Part shown: one piece after another, positions 16,701 through 24,497 of the stretch
Layout: every line of letters starts with the position of its first letter
Numbering within the stretch: the stretch's first letter is position 1
Origin: Elusimicrobiota bacterium
GTDB lineage: Bacteria > CG03 > SLGR01 > PWQF01
Reading direction: 5' to 3'
Assembly: GCA_003557485.1 (NCBI GenBank)
Contig: PWOI01000179.1
Span: forward strand, 1-64,000
Length of the DNA stretch: 64,000 nucleotides
The notes under the pieces: model-generated
Databases searched by the model: none
What the model saw: only the letters and a program-made list of their open reading frames with translations
Told to the model about the DNA's origin: nothing
Made by a program: the position numbers and the translations under genes

Positions 16701-19581
16701 TATTACTCTTACTGTTTTTGACGGAAGAGATACGGGATCAGCGGGATATTCTAATTTTAATGTAGACAATAAACCTCCATATTTTGAGGCTGGAGACCTG
16801 GAAATAGGGGAAGTTACTTCAGGGACTATAGAATGGCTTTGGCCAAGGGCCGTTGAGGAGAATTTTGTCAGGTACGAGCTTTGGTATTCTTCCGTAAGCG
16901 CTGAATCAGTCATTAACAGGTCAACACAAACGGCGCATTTTGAAACATTTGTAGATATCAATAAGACTGATGATATTACAGAAGAACTTCTTTCCCAAAC
17001 ACGGTACTGGGGGCAGGTTTGGGCTTATGACGGGCTGGGTTATGAAACCTATACATCAACGGTCTCACGAACTACCGGTTATCCTCCAAGTCTCTGGGTT
17101 TCGGCTCAGCCGGATCCAAAACGGGACGGCAGCGGCCACGTTGAATTTGAAGTTAAAATAAATGATCCTGATGGGTACGACAACTGGATAAGTGTCAAGT
17201 TTTCTACAGATGGTGTTCTATTCCATAATGCCCACATAGGTCAAATAACAGATAAGGACGGAATACAGCGCACACCCTATAACATTGAGGAATACCAGAT
17301 AAGCGGTATTCCTACAAAAGAAGGTGAGGACCTTATTACCAATACTCTGGTGATACGCTGGGATTCGAAAGACCAGCTTCCGGGTCATACATACGGATTG
17401 GATGGGCAGAATCACGAAAATGTCTATCTGCGTATAACTCCTTTTGATGGTTATTCAACAGGTGAAAGCACGCAGACCCAGGCCGTGCGAATAGATAATT
17501 CCAGGCCCGAACTTATAGTTTTTGATGATCCTGATCCTCTTATTAAAAGTTATAGTTGGTATAGTCACGATGATAGTGAATTAACGCTTTATTTTCATGG
17601 CGAATACGGCGAGCAAGGTGAATTTTTGTATGTGAGTACCGCATCTGTTGATTTTTCAAAAATTATGGTTTCAACAGGTACCGGACAGCCAGGGCAGTAT
17701 ATAGATCTTGAAGGTTCTGATGTTGAATTCTCGTTATGCGGAGATTATGTTCATATTACAATAACCGATACACACAGAAACTGGATTGCAAGACGTGATG
17801 GGGAGGGGAAGAGAGAAAATGTTTTTCTCAGGCTTTTATCCGGTGCTGTTGTTGACAGTTACGGTAATCCCAATATAGAGGAAGAACAGGTTAATTTTCA
17901 CTGGATTGATAAAAGTGATCCAGTTTATCGATCTAATTACCTGACTTGGTATCCTGCCTGGTATTCGTATCCTTTTGATACTTTACCTCAGCTTACGACA
18001 GCTACCTATGAAATTATAGGAGGGGATATCAAGCTTAAACTGGAATTTGATGAGTATATGGATGTGCGCAGTTTTAGGGATACTGATTTAAGTTCAATAG
18101 TTATTTATGCGACATCACCATTTGACAGCAGGGATCTTTCTCATGATGAGAATATAACTGTTTTAACAGAGGAAAGTGATTCAAAGATAATTGAATTTGA
18201 CATACCTACGGGATTTCATCTGCTGATATGGGATTTTCAGGACGGAAATTTGTTTCTTTCCATTCCTGAAGAAAGCGACCTTAGGGATTTATCAGGAAAT
18301 CATTTGCTTGAGATTTCAACTGATGGTTCCCGCAGGATAGAAACACCATCGGAAGAAGATGCGCCGACTGTCAGTACGCAGACTGTTTCTCCGAAACCCG
18401 GAGAATATAATGTGTCAAAGACAACAAGTATTTATGTTGGATTCAGTACTTTTCTTGTTGATGACCCCCCGGAGAGAAAAAGTCCCAGGGAAAGTATAAA
18501 TATCCGTCAGATTGAAGGGCCTACAGGCGAAAAATTAAGTAATGAAATATCGCCCGAAATAATAGTATACTGTAGAGAAGACAAACTTCTTGAATTTGTT
18601 CCTTCGAAACCCTTTCCGGGAAATTCCCTGATTGAAGTTACCATTGATGGGAATGAGATCTCTAATTTTTTTGGGGAACATATGGAGGAGGATTTTATAT
18701 GGAGATTCAGGACGCAGTTGGATAGAGGGAAAGATAATCTTATAAGAAGCCCTTCGGGCATAGTTGAAATACTTGTTCCCGCTGGTCAGTTTGTATCAGA
18801 CGGCGTAATAAATTTTACTGAAGGAATACCGTCCAAAGATCCCCATGATAAGGTATCAATAGATGCCTACAATGAGGCAGTAAGAAAAGAGAGATCTTGG
18901 GGTAACCCTTATAAATACCCTATAGAGGAGTTGAGCTTTGAGGTTCTTTTTTCAACTGATAGGAATAATCATTTTGACAGGGTTGCATTCACGGAGAATG
19001 CGCAGATAACTATAAACTACTCAACGGTTATAATAAGCGGCTTAACGAAAACAGGAACCTGGGACTATATTCGTTCTGATTCAAAAGATTACCGGCACAG
19101 TCCTCCTGTCGCTGAAAAGACTTTGCGAATCTATTACCTGGATGAGGACTCCCGGATGTGGCGCCCTCTTGCCTCGGAAGTAGATACGGACGAAAAAACC
19201 ATTACGGCACCTATGAGGCATTTTAGTATTTATACTGTTATGGGAGGGAAGAATTACAGTGCCGAAGATGCCTATGCGTATCCGGTTCCCTATAAACCCT
19301 CGGAAATACCAGAAGATTTTAAAGGCGACCCGGCAAGATCCGGAATAAGGTTTACGCGCCTTCCCTCAGAGTGCGAAATAGAAATATATACAATTTCAGG
19401 CCGGCTGGTAAATTCGTTTACCCATTCTGACGACAATCTGCTTCCGGGAGCGCAGGCAGGAAGCAGTTACTGGTACCCGGTGGAAAACAGAAACGGACGG
19501 CCTTTAGAGAGCGGTGTTTATATATATGTGGTTGAAAGTTCCGGAAACAGGAAAAGCGGAAAGCTTATGATAATACGATGA
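13741..19581 (+). CDS. Large secreted beta-propeller/FN3 protein with type IX-like C-terminal domain
   Basis: 1946 residues. An N-terminal signal peptide ends near FNLYAES. Seven FG-GAP/VCBS-type repeats (xxDxNGNGxxDxxV) at about nt 14200-15200 predict a seven-bladed integrin-like propeller with calcium loops. FN3-like modules follow (PDTTYYFRIWAYDKFGN is one edge), then a Big_5-like segment near 18360-18715, and a C-terminal FlgD-like domain (AYPVPYKP...EIEIYTISGRLV...GVYIYVVESSGN...KLMIIR). This C-terminus resembles that of the upstream giant protein, implying a shared export or anchoring route. The ATG overlaps the transposase stop and lacks a clear SD; its own stop overlaps the PorV-like gene start, indicating coupled translation. 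The function is probably adhesion or glycan binding (inferred). The signal peptide is partly REP-derived. Confidence 0.85.
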   Translation: MKITAKKLSNYRTLEVLLGLLVFVCFNLYAESPPAPSELSLRVEGTSGSGIPENYAGIENPYPQFSWDSANQEAFQIQLGIGNPANPYNVIWDTEKVISSNSYCYYDGSEPLQSRERYHWRVRIWDNNDPEASPSDWALDSPSFEMNTFIFNRDFEPIGNQSPAFAFGDVTGNGLRDIVISAHTGTTGELIVYGNTGSGEYEAVWSTDSVVSESIALADLNSNGSLDLIVLNRQSAMDSLYIFKNKGDGTFEKIFQRTGDGSRAVAVGDINRNGRIDIVEAFYGVNRVWLNRKENFDFTEYTFGGNKNNNDIALADLNGNGYLDLIVANSGANEVYLNTGQLNSPFENTADWNDESLTPVTSNSLVVIDINGNGLWDFVIGGRIGDDPAFYRLYMNEGDGTFNGDGTTEPYDADSRALTSGDINNNGLLDLADGNLDRDLILINEGGSFDLLNEGFYSNEQTYRAVLADFTGNGKADLLRGFTDSKSKLLIQVPDDLYVPYEPPAPPTDNFAGYYSTSTGKLHLSWGHGESGFTPQSQLSYNIRIGTYPGGGSIISGALGSTDNSGSFWGNIGRSTYVNLQVDPQTFFWSVQAIDGVKNAGQWSVEHIINTPPSIGWAEEGVLLSTCARQWSFDKITDKEYLTFIYHEDRRGLIDIDFRVSDIEGNRVRLTGFSYSTAGADGTWYDVADDSPNLTLSGNQETSNWPDKNGEWFKATGDLETEHMFTFTAADMLRDEGIITGNNYNFKTSSFTVRFTVVDEHDAESEPVVSEYFSVDLKSPSVPGSLITTGTYDKDSITLEFSTPSADDNFKKYMIFYGETPGEAGHYYPGYGTIHADEALLSYDFAGATSTVFEGLNPDTTYYFRIWAYDKFGNYSRQPEEEITVRKTNHPPDIEIYSVYQATDGSGLVYISFTGFDNDVEYSSYSWSQCTFSLGGSTYEMKPSTGNILFSGEPLLFTKDVSTSVFVWDAGQQLAELTALSDNIQVNITLTVFDGRDTGSAGYSNFNVDNKPPYFEAGDLEIGEVTSGTIEWLWPRAVEENFVRYELWYSSVSAESVINRSTQTAHFETFVDINKTDDITEELLSQTRYWGQVWAYDGLGYETYTSTVSRTTGYPPSLWVSAQPDPKRDGSGHVEFEVKINDPDGYDNWISVKFSTDGVLFHNAHIGQITDKDGIQRTPYNIEEYQISGIPTKEGEDLITNTLVIRWDSKDQLPGHTYGLDGQNHENVYLRITPFDGYSTGESTQTQAVRIDNSRPELIVFDDPDPLIKSYSWYSHDDSELTLYFHGEYGEQGEFLYVSTASVDFSKIMVSTGTGQPGQYIDLEGSDVEFSLCGDYVHITITDTHRNWIARRDGEGKRENVFLRLLSGAVVDSYGNPNIEEEQVNFHWIDKSDPVYRSNYLTWYPAWYSYPFDTLPQLTTATYEIIGGDIKLKLEFDEYMDVRSFRDTDLSSIVIYATSPFDSRDLSHDENITVLTEESDSKIIEFDIPTGFHLLIWDFQDGNLFLSIPEESDLRDLSGNHLLEISTDGSRRIETPSEEDAPTVSTQTVSPKPGEYNVSKTTSIYVGFSTFLVDDPPERKSPRESINIRQIEGPTGEKLSNEISPEIIVYCREDKLLEFVPSKPFPGNSLIEVTIDGNEISNFFGEHMEEDFIWRFRTQLDRGKDNLIRSPSGIVEILVPAGQFVSDGVINFTEGIPSKDPHDKVSIDAYNEAVRKERSWGNPYKYPIEELSFEVLFSTDRNNHFDRVAFTENAQITINYSTVIISGLTKTGTWDYIRSDSKDYRHSPPVAEKTLRIYYLDEDSRMWRPLASEVDTDEKTITAPMRHFSIYTVMGGKNYSAEDAYAYPVPYKPSEIPEDFKGDPARSGIRFTRLPSECEIEIYTISGRLVNSFTHSDDNLLPGAQAGSSYWYPVENRNGRPLESGVYIYVVESSGNRKSGKLMIIR
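13762..13800 (-). repeat. Right REP-like inverted repeat, inside the next gene's signal peptide
   Basis: Inverted copy of the left repeat. It lies in frame within the following gene and encodes residues 8-20 (LSNYRTLEVLLGL), which form part of its signal peptide. It carries an internal AACCC...GGGTT hairpin and a CCTCGAGG core. Confidence 0.75.
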
Positions 19582-20645
19582 AAAGGATTATTATAAAATC
19601 TATTTTTTCTTTTGCCGCAATTATAATAGTTGCAACTGCTCCCGTATTCTCTGTTTTCGGAGACGGGCCCGGAAGCACAGGATATGATTTTCTCAATATA
19701 CCCATAGGTGCGCGCCGCATAGGAATGGCCGCCGGGACAGCCGTAACCGGAGATAGTGACATATACTGGTGGAATCCTGCCGGGGTGGCATATGTGGAAA
19801 GGCCAGTTGTGAGCCTGATGCATAACCAGTTTATAGAAGGCATAAGCCAGCAGAGAGCAGGGTTCACGTTTCCGATGGAGGGCATGTCGGCGGGCGCTGT
19901 TAACCTTACAATGTTGTCGTATGGTGATATAGACGGGTATGACTGGGACGGCAGTCCGACCGGAGGGGTTTCTGCCGGAAGTTACAGTATATCCTATACT
20001 CAGGCAAAAAGATTTACTTATGATACTGCTGCTGGCTTAAGTTTAAAAGTTATACATGAACAGCTTGATGATGAAAGCGCCTTTGCCGCAGCTCTTGACG
20101 GTGGAGCTTTGTTTGAACCATATGAAGGAGTTTCTGTGGGGCTGGGATGGAGGAACCTCGGCGTAAGCGGTAATTTTATTGATGAGGCGCCACAGCTTCC
20201 TTTATCCTTGTTTTTCGGAGCCGGGTTGAGACTTAATTATTTTACTCTTTTTGTAACAGATATTTCTTATCTGGACGGAGAACTTAAATATGGTGCAGGG
20301 GTAGAGCTTAGTCTATGGGACTCTTTCTTTTTCCGTGGCGGTTGGGAAAGTTTTGCTGATGTTGATGAGACCTTCCGGCTTGGAGCGGGCTGGAGCTTCC
20401 GGGGAACCGGTATAAATTATGCGTTTGCTCCTTATGATAAGTTCGGCAGTACTCATAGGATGGATATAAGCTTTCAATTTGGTGAGCCGCCGCTTATAGA
20501 GAGAATATACCGCAGGGGGCAGAGTTTATATAGGCAGGAGAAATTTGAAGAAGCCTGGGTTGAATTCAATAAGGTAAAAGCTTTAAACTCCAGGTATAAA
20601 CGCATAAATTACTGGGTTGAAAGAGTGGAGGATGAAATAAAATAA
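19578..20645 (+). CDS. PorV/PorQ-like (UPF0164 family) outer-membrane barrel
   Basis: 355 residues with a signal peptide (MKRIIIKSIFSFAAIIIVATA). The mature start FLNIPIGARRIGMAAGTAV, followed by WWNPAGVAYV, is the hallmark of PorV/PorQ/UPF0164 proteins, which form 14-stranded FadL-like barrels and, in type IX secretion, collect substrates from the translocon. Alternating barrel strands continue to about residue 295, then a short TPR-like tail (IYRRGQSLYRQEKFEEAWVEF). It overlaps the upstream adhesin by four bases (ATGA), so both are made together. The natural reading is an export partner for proteins bearing the C-terminal domain found in its two large neighbours. Family assignment is firm; substrate pairing is inferred. 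Confidence 0.85.
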   Translation: MKRIIIKSIFSFAAIIIVATAPVFSVFGDGPGSTGYDFLNIPIGARRIGMAAGTAVTGDSDIYWWNPAGVAYVERPVVSLMHNQFIEGISQQRAGFTFPMEGMSAGAVNLTMLSYGDIDGYDWDGSPTGGVSAGSYSISYTQAKRFTYDTAAGLSLKVIHEQLDDESAFAAALDGGALFEPYEGVSVGLGWRNLGVSGNFIDEAPQLPLSLFFGAGLRLNYFTLFVTDISYLDGELKYGAGVELSLWDSFFFRGGWESFADVDETFRLGAGWSFRGTGINYAFAPYDKFGSTHRMDISFQFGEPPLIERIYRRGQSLYRQEKFEEAWVEFNKVKALNSRYKRINYWVERVEDEIK

Positions 20646-20656
20646 AGCGGACACTG

Positions 20657-20672
20657 TTTTGTCTTGACAAAA
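20657..20672. promoter_or_regulatory. Perfect dyad over the -35 of the motor operon promoter
   Basis: TTTTGTC-TT-GACAAAA is a 7+7 perfect inverted repeat that contains the -35 hexamer TTGACA. It could be a repressor operator. It has no T-run, so it is not a good terminator for the upstream gene. Confidence 0.45.
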
Positions 20673-20692
20673 TCGGATATGCGTGTTATTAA
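20664..20692 (+). promoter_or_regulatory. Sigma70-type promoter of the motor operon
   Basis: TTGACA, 17-base spacer, TATTAA (4 of 6 to consensus). The predicted start near 20699 gives a 220-base leader that contains the riboswitch. Confidence 0.6.
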
Positions 20693-20744
20693 TTTAGTGG
20701 GAGAGAGAAGGCTCCCATATTAGGTGAAAATTTAATATAGCCTG

Positions 20745-20822
20745 CTGATAAGGGCAACCGTCGGGTAACCGGCGGCTCGCAAAGTCACAGCTCCGGGTTA
20801 ACCGGAGGGCTGGTCTGCCGGT
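20745..20822 (+). ncRNA. c-di-GMP-I (GEMM) riboswitch aptamer
   Basis: The leader carries the GEMM-I signature in order: AAGGGCAACC, a 7-bp stem closed by a GTAA (GNRA) tetraloop (20758-20775), then CGCAAAG (20778-20784), then a second stem-loop with CTCCGG/CCGGAG arms, and finally TGCC (20816-20819), which pairs back to GGCA (20753-20756). The GNRA loop facing a second arm is the tertiary contact known for this class. It is followed by a stable hairpin and an intrinsic terminator, so control is probably transcriptional. It precedes PorV-, FliF/FliG-, MotA- and MotB-like genes, a fitting target for c-di-GMP. Whether ligand turns expression on or off cannot be read here. A covariance search against Rfam RF01051 would settle the class. 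Confidence 0.85.
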
Positions 20823-20838
20823 GGGACGTTTAATTTAA

Positions 20839-20911
20839 ACTGCAATATCAAAATTGCAGTAAAAGGAAATTAACGGCCGGTTTGCCTTTATCAGGTAATC
20901 CGGCTGTTTTT
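20839..20911 (+). terminator. Riboswitch expression platform: hairpin plus intrinsic terminator
   Basis: ACTGCAAT/ATTGCAGT (20839-20860) is a perfect 8-bp hairpin with a 6-base loop. A second stem, ACGGCCGG (20873-20880) with CCGGCTGT (20900-20907), is followed by a T-run (20907-20911). The T-run ends 7 bases before the downstream ATG. The first hairpin may be a spacer or part of an alternative fold. Confidence 0.7.
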
Positions 20912-20918
20912 ATTATAT

Positions 20919-22514
20919 ATGAACAAACTGTTTAAAAATTTAACGGTTTTTTGCCTGGCCCTTATTTACGCGGCCGCGCTGGGGTGGCTTTGCGTTGGAC
21001 TGGTTTTTGCCGGTAGCGGCGGAATGCCTGGCGCTTTTATGTCCTGGGGAGCAGGCGCAAGGTCCCTGGGAATGGGAAAGGCTTTTGTTTCAATTGCTGA
21101 TGATGCTACGGCTGCGTACTGGAACCCGGCAGGGCTTGCCGGTATTTCCCGTCCCGAACTGACGGCCCTGCATACAATACTCTGGGGCGGCACGGTTTAT
21201 GATTTTATAAGTTATGTTCAGCCTACAGAATTCGGGGGGACCTTCGGATTCAGCGGGACCAGGTTGTTTTTGGGCGGTATCGAGGGAAGGGACTCAGATA
21301 ACAGAAAAACTTATGACTTTGAAGACATACAGAGCGCTTACGGCATATCATACGGCCAGCGCGTGCTTGATAATCTTTCTGTAGGAGGCGGATTTAAACG
21401 AATGACGCATACTCTCGATGACCATACAAGCGGAAATTATACTATGGATATTGGAGTTCTCTATTCTCCGATTGACAGTCTCAGCCTCGGTATGAACCTG
21501 CAGAATCTTTTTGCAGTTAAGTTTGGAGATTCCACCGATACCAGCCTTCCTATGAACCTGCGCCTGGGCGCAAGCTATAGACTTTTAAGGGACAGGCTTC
21601 TTCTTGCTACTGATTTAGCCGCTTCGGTTTATGGATGGGATATGGGGCTTCCGGTTTTTATGGGAGCCGAGTACAAGGCTATGGATTTTCTTGATATAAG
21701 GTTTGGTGTCGACAGGGAAGAGATAAATATAGGCTTTGGTCTTACATATCTTGATTACGGGTTGGATTATTCATATGCTGCTCACGATTTAGGCGGTTCC
21801 CACAGGGTTTCCGCAACTGTAAAACTAGGAAGCTCTGTCGAAGAAGCAAAGCGCCGTACTGCCCGGGAACGTGAAGCTGCCGGCGATGCAGCCTACAGGG
21901 CGGGGTTATTCAGAGAGGCTGCCGGATACTATGAGCGCGCTTATGCAATGGATCCTTCTGACAGGGACCTTGCCCGAAAGCTGAATCTTCTTACAAGAAT
22001 AGCGCAGGTCATACCTTCTCGTGATGACGACACTCGCGAGGGTGAGCTTTTAAGGAGAGGGCTTAGGGAATATATAGAAGAAAATAATACCGACCTGCTT
22101 CTCCTTACACTGAACCATATGCTGGCCCTTGATCCCGGTGACCGTCAGGCGGAAAACCTGCTGCGACTTATCTCTTCAATAGAGGGTATCAGCCAGCCAA
22201 GGATAAGGGTTGCTTCCGGAATGAGCCTTTCCGAATACAAGCTGCACAGATCTCTGCAACGGTTTTATGAGGGGGAATATGCCAGGGCGATAGAACTGGC
22301 GCAGGATGTTCTTGTTATTGAACCGCGCAACGCTGAAGCCTACAAAAGAATAGGTTCGGCTTTTTATGCAATAGGCAATGAAGAGAGAGCAGTAGAAAAC
22401 TGGGAAGAATCGCTTAGAATTAATCCTGCGGATACCCAGCTGGAAAGGTTTCTTGAGAGAGTTCGTGGAGAAGAGGAGAGTCCTCCGGTAGAAAATATGT
22501 TAGATGAGTTTTAA
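20919..22514 (+). CDS. PorV/UPF0164-like outer-membrane barrel with C-terminal TPRs
   Basis: 531 residues, first gene of the riboswitch-controlled operon. A signal peptide (residues 1-32) precedes GAFMSWGAGARSLGMGKAFV and YWNPAGLAGI, the PorV/UPF0164 landmark, then a barrel to about residue 305. From about 315 on there are TPRs (GDAAYRAGLFREAAGYYERA; AEAYKRIGSAFYAIGNEERA), probably periplasmic. It is a paralogue of the gene at 19578 but with a longer TPR tail that could dock other envelope components. No Shine-Dalgarno is seen: the ATG sits directly behind the terminator T-run. The stop is 12 bases before the FliF/FliG-like gene. The function is inferred as the outer-membrane partner of the motor-like complex or of type IX-like export. 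Confidence 0.82.
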   Translation: MNKLFKNLTVFCLALIYAAALGWLCVGLVFAGSGGMPGAFMSWGAGARSLGMGKAFVSIADDATAAYWNPAGLAGISRPELTALHTILWGGTVYDFISYVQPTEFGGTFGFSGTRLFLGGIEGRDSDNRKTYDFEDIQSAYGISYGQRVLDNLSVGGGFKRMTHTLDDHTSGNYTMDIGVLYSPIDSLSLGMNLQNLFAVKFGDSTDTSLPMNLRLGASYRLLRDRLLLATDLAASVYGWDMGLPVFMGAEYKAMDFLDIRFGVDREEINIGFGLTYLDYGLDYSYAAHDLGGSHRVSATVKLGSSVEEAKRRTAREREAAGDAAYRAGLFREAAGYYERAYAMDPSDRDLARKLNLLTRIAQVIPSRDDDTREGELLRRGLREYIEENNTDLLLLTLNHMLALDPGDRQAENLLRLISSIEGISQPRIRVASGMSLSEYKLHRSLQRFYEGEYARAIELAQDVLVIEPRNAEAYKRIGSAFYAIGNEERAVENWEESLRINPADTQLERFLERVRGEEESPPVENMLDEF

Positions 22515-22526
22515 AGGAATCAAAGC

Positions 22527-24434
22527 ATGAATAAAATGATAAAAGTTCTGGTACTTCTTATGGCGCCCCTTTTTCTGGGCGCCTCTGATTTTATGGACTA
22601 TACAACTTTAATGAATCAGAAAATGGAAACCGAGAGGCGCCTTGAAGACCATCTGCAGGGAATTGTTTCCAGAATAGTCGGGGAAGGACGTTCCACAGTT
22701 TTAGTCAGCGTAAATCTTTCCGACCTGAGCCGCAGCCGTGAAACTGTAGAAGAATGGCTTGAGCGGGGTGAGGATGCCGAAAGGCGGCTTCCGATGCGGG
22801 AAGAATACCTTCCCGGTATACCCCGCAGGGAAGATATGGCAGAAAGAGAAACGGAAGTCGCCGAGCGGGCCGGTGGAAAACGCCTCCAGGACGTAATAAC
22901 TCTGCCTTCGGAATTTATAGAGAGTATGCGCATAAGCCTTATACTTGATTCCACTATATCCGAGACTGTAATCGCAACGGTGGAAAACGTTATAACCGAG
23001 GTTATGGACCTGGATGCAGCCCGGGGCGATCGTTTAACTATACAGACAGTGGATTTTGCGGGTAGAACGGTAGATTTTATGGGTTTCCTATTTAATCCAT
23101 ATTTTTATGTTATATCCCTGGTACTTATAATTATAACCATACTCGCGCTTTTTCTTTTCGGGCCGCTGAAAAAATTTCTTTTCGCTACTTTACAGACGAT
23201 GAAAGACTTAAAAGGAATGAAGAGCGAAACCGAATACTCAGGAGGCGGGGGCGGGGGCGGGGGCGGATTTGGCATAACGCCGGACGGCGAAATTGAAATG
23301 GAAGAAGAGATAGAAGAAGATGAAGAATTGAAAGAGGGGGAAGAAGCAGATATAGAAGGCGAAGAAGAAGACGAGGAGTTTAAAAAGATGACATATATAC
23401 CGCTTAAGTTTCTGGAAAACAAGGATTTGAAGAAACTGGCTTACCTTTTAAGTTTTGAAAAACCGGAAGTAGGGGCTCTTCTTCTTAAATATCTTTCGCC
23501 TCCGCGCGCTGCAAAAGTCCTCAGCTCAATTCCGGGAGAAGAAAGAACTATAGGAATAACAAGGGAGATTGTAAAATTTCAGAGAACTTCTAAGGAGGTC
23601 ATGCAGAAAATAGATGAGTTTCTTAGCAGAAAAATAGATTACATTGCCGGCGGCGCCGAAAGTCTTGTGGAAATGATTGAAATGATGGATGAAGAAAAAA
23701 GAGAGCAGCTCCTAAACCAGATTTCTTCTGAGGATCCTGAATTTGCCGAAAAAATTAAAAAGCGTATTTTCAGTTTTGAAAATATTGTAAATATGGATGA
23801 CCCGTCCATACAGACACTAATACAGGAAATGGAGACTGCCGACCTTGGCGCAGCCCTTAAAAATGTATCTGAAGAAGTAAGAAACAAATTTGTTTCCAAT
23901 ATGAGCGAAGGTGCGGCTGCTCTTTTAAAAGAGGAAATAGAATTTGGAAAGAAAATGACCGAGGAGCAGATAAAACAGAAACAAATGGAAGTTGTCGCAA
24001 AAATAAAAGATCTGGAGACGTCCGGCTCAATAGCACCCGTGACCGGCGCATCCAAAGAGGAATTATGGGTGGAAGAGCTGGGTGAGGGAGAAAAAGAAGG
24101 AGTTCTTGAGGAAATTATAAAGGCGGCCCAGGAAGCTTACGATAAGAAACAGGAACTTGAAGCTGCTGAGGCTGCCGGCCGTCAGGATGATGAAGCTGCA
24201 TTTGAAAGCTACCGTAAAGGTTTGGAACTCTATAAACACCAGGATTACGATAATGCAATAAAAGAGTTTAATAAATCCATTGCCTCCAATCCATCCCTGT
24301 GGCAGAGCTATCAATATATAGGTTCCTGCTATCTTGCGCTCGATAATCAGGATGGAGCTAAAAAAGCCTACCGAAAAGCCCTTGAGCTTAATCCGTCAAA
24401 CGAGCAGCTCAGGCAATGGTTGGAAAGTCATTGA
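22527..24434 (+). CDS. Natural FliF(beta-collar/TM)-FliG(M-C) fusion with C-terminal TPR
   Basis: 635 residues. After a signal peptide-like start, residues 25-180 match the FliF RBM3/beta-collar region (ERRLEDHLQGIVSRIVGEG; VENVITEVM.LD..RGD.LTIQTVDF). One TM spans 191-212. A Gly9 linker (239-247) and a long acidic stretch follow. Residues about 295-405 match FliG-M (GALLLKYLSPPRAAKVLSSIP; GGAESLVEMIEMMDEEKRE), and 405-505 match FliG-C (PEFAEKIKKRIFSFENIV; SEEVRNKFVSNMSEGAA), the torque domain that meets MotA. TPRs fill 555-632. FliF RBM1/2 and the first TM, and FliG-N, are missing; fusion makes FliG-N dispensable. The FliM-contact motif EHPQ is EKPE (311-314), and DDRSIQRLL is DDPSIQTLI. It is probably an inner-membrane rotor or scaffold. 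Homology is clear from motifs; rotation is inferred. Confidence 0.82.
   Translation: MNKMIKVLVLLMAPLFLGASDFMDYTTLMNQKMETERRLEDHLQGIVSRIVGEGRSTVLVSVNLSDLSRSRETVEEWLERGEDAERRLPMREEYLPGIPRREDMAERETEVAERAGGKRLQDVITLPSEFIESMRISLILDSTISETVIATVENVITEVMDLDAARGDRLTIQTVDFAGRTVDFMGFLFNPYFYVISLVLIIITILALFLFGPLKKFLFATLQTMKDLKGMKSETEYSGGGGGGGGGFGITPDGEIEMEEEIEEDEELKEGEEADIEGEEEDEEFKKMTYIPLKFLENKDLKKLAYLLSFEKPEVGALLLKYLSPPRAAKVLSSIPGEERTIGITREIVKFQRTSKEVMQKIDEFLSRKIDYIAGGAESLVEMIEMMDEEKREQLLNQISSEDPEFAEKIKKRIFSFENIVNMDDPSIQTLIQEMETADLGAALKNVSEEVRNKFVSNMSEGAAALLKEEIEFGKKMTEEQIKQKQMEVVAKIKDLETSGSIAPVTGASKEELWVEELGEGEKEGVLEEIIKAAQEAYDKKQELEAAEAAGRQDDEAAFESYRKGLELYKHQDYDNAIKEFNKSIASNPSLWQSYQYIGSCYLALDNQDGAKKAYRKALELNPSNEQLRQWLESH
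23241..23267 (+). repeat. GGCGGG hexanucleotide repeat encoding a Gly9 linker
   Basis: About four GGCGGG-type units in a row encode nine glycines between the TM and the acidic region of the FliF/FliG-like protein. Six-base slippage would change linker length without shifting frame. Confidence 0.8.
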
Positions 24435-24497
24435 AAGCGAAAATAGAATGCAGAACTTGAAAAAAAATAAATACTGTATTAGTACTTTACAATTCTT

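Noticed and set aside
23241-23267. GGCGGG repeat as a phase-variation switch
   Set aside because: The unit is 6 bases, so slippage keeps the frame and cannot turn the gene off.
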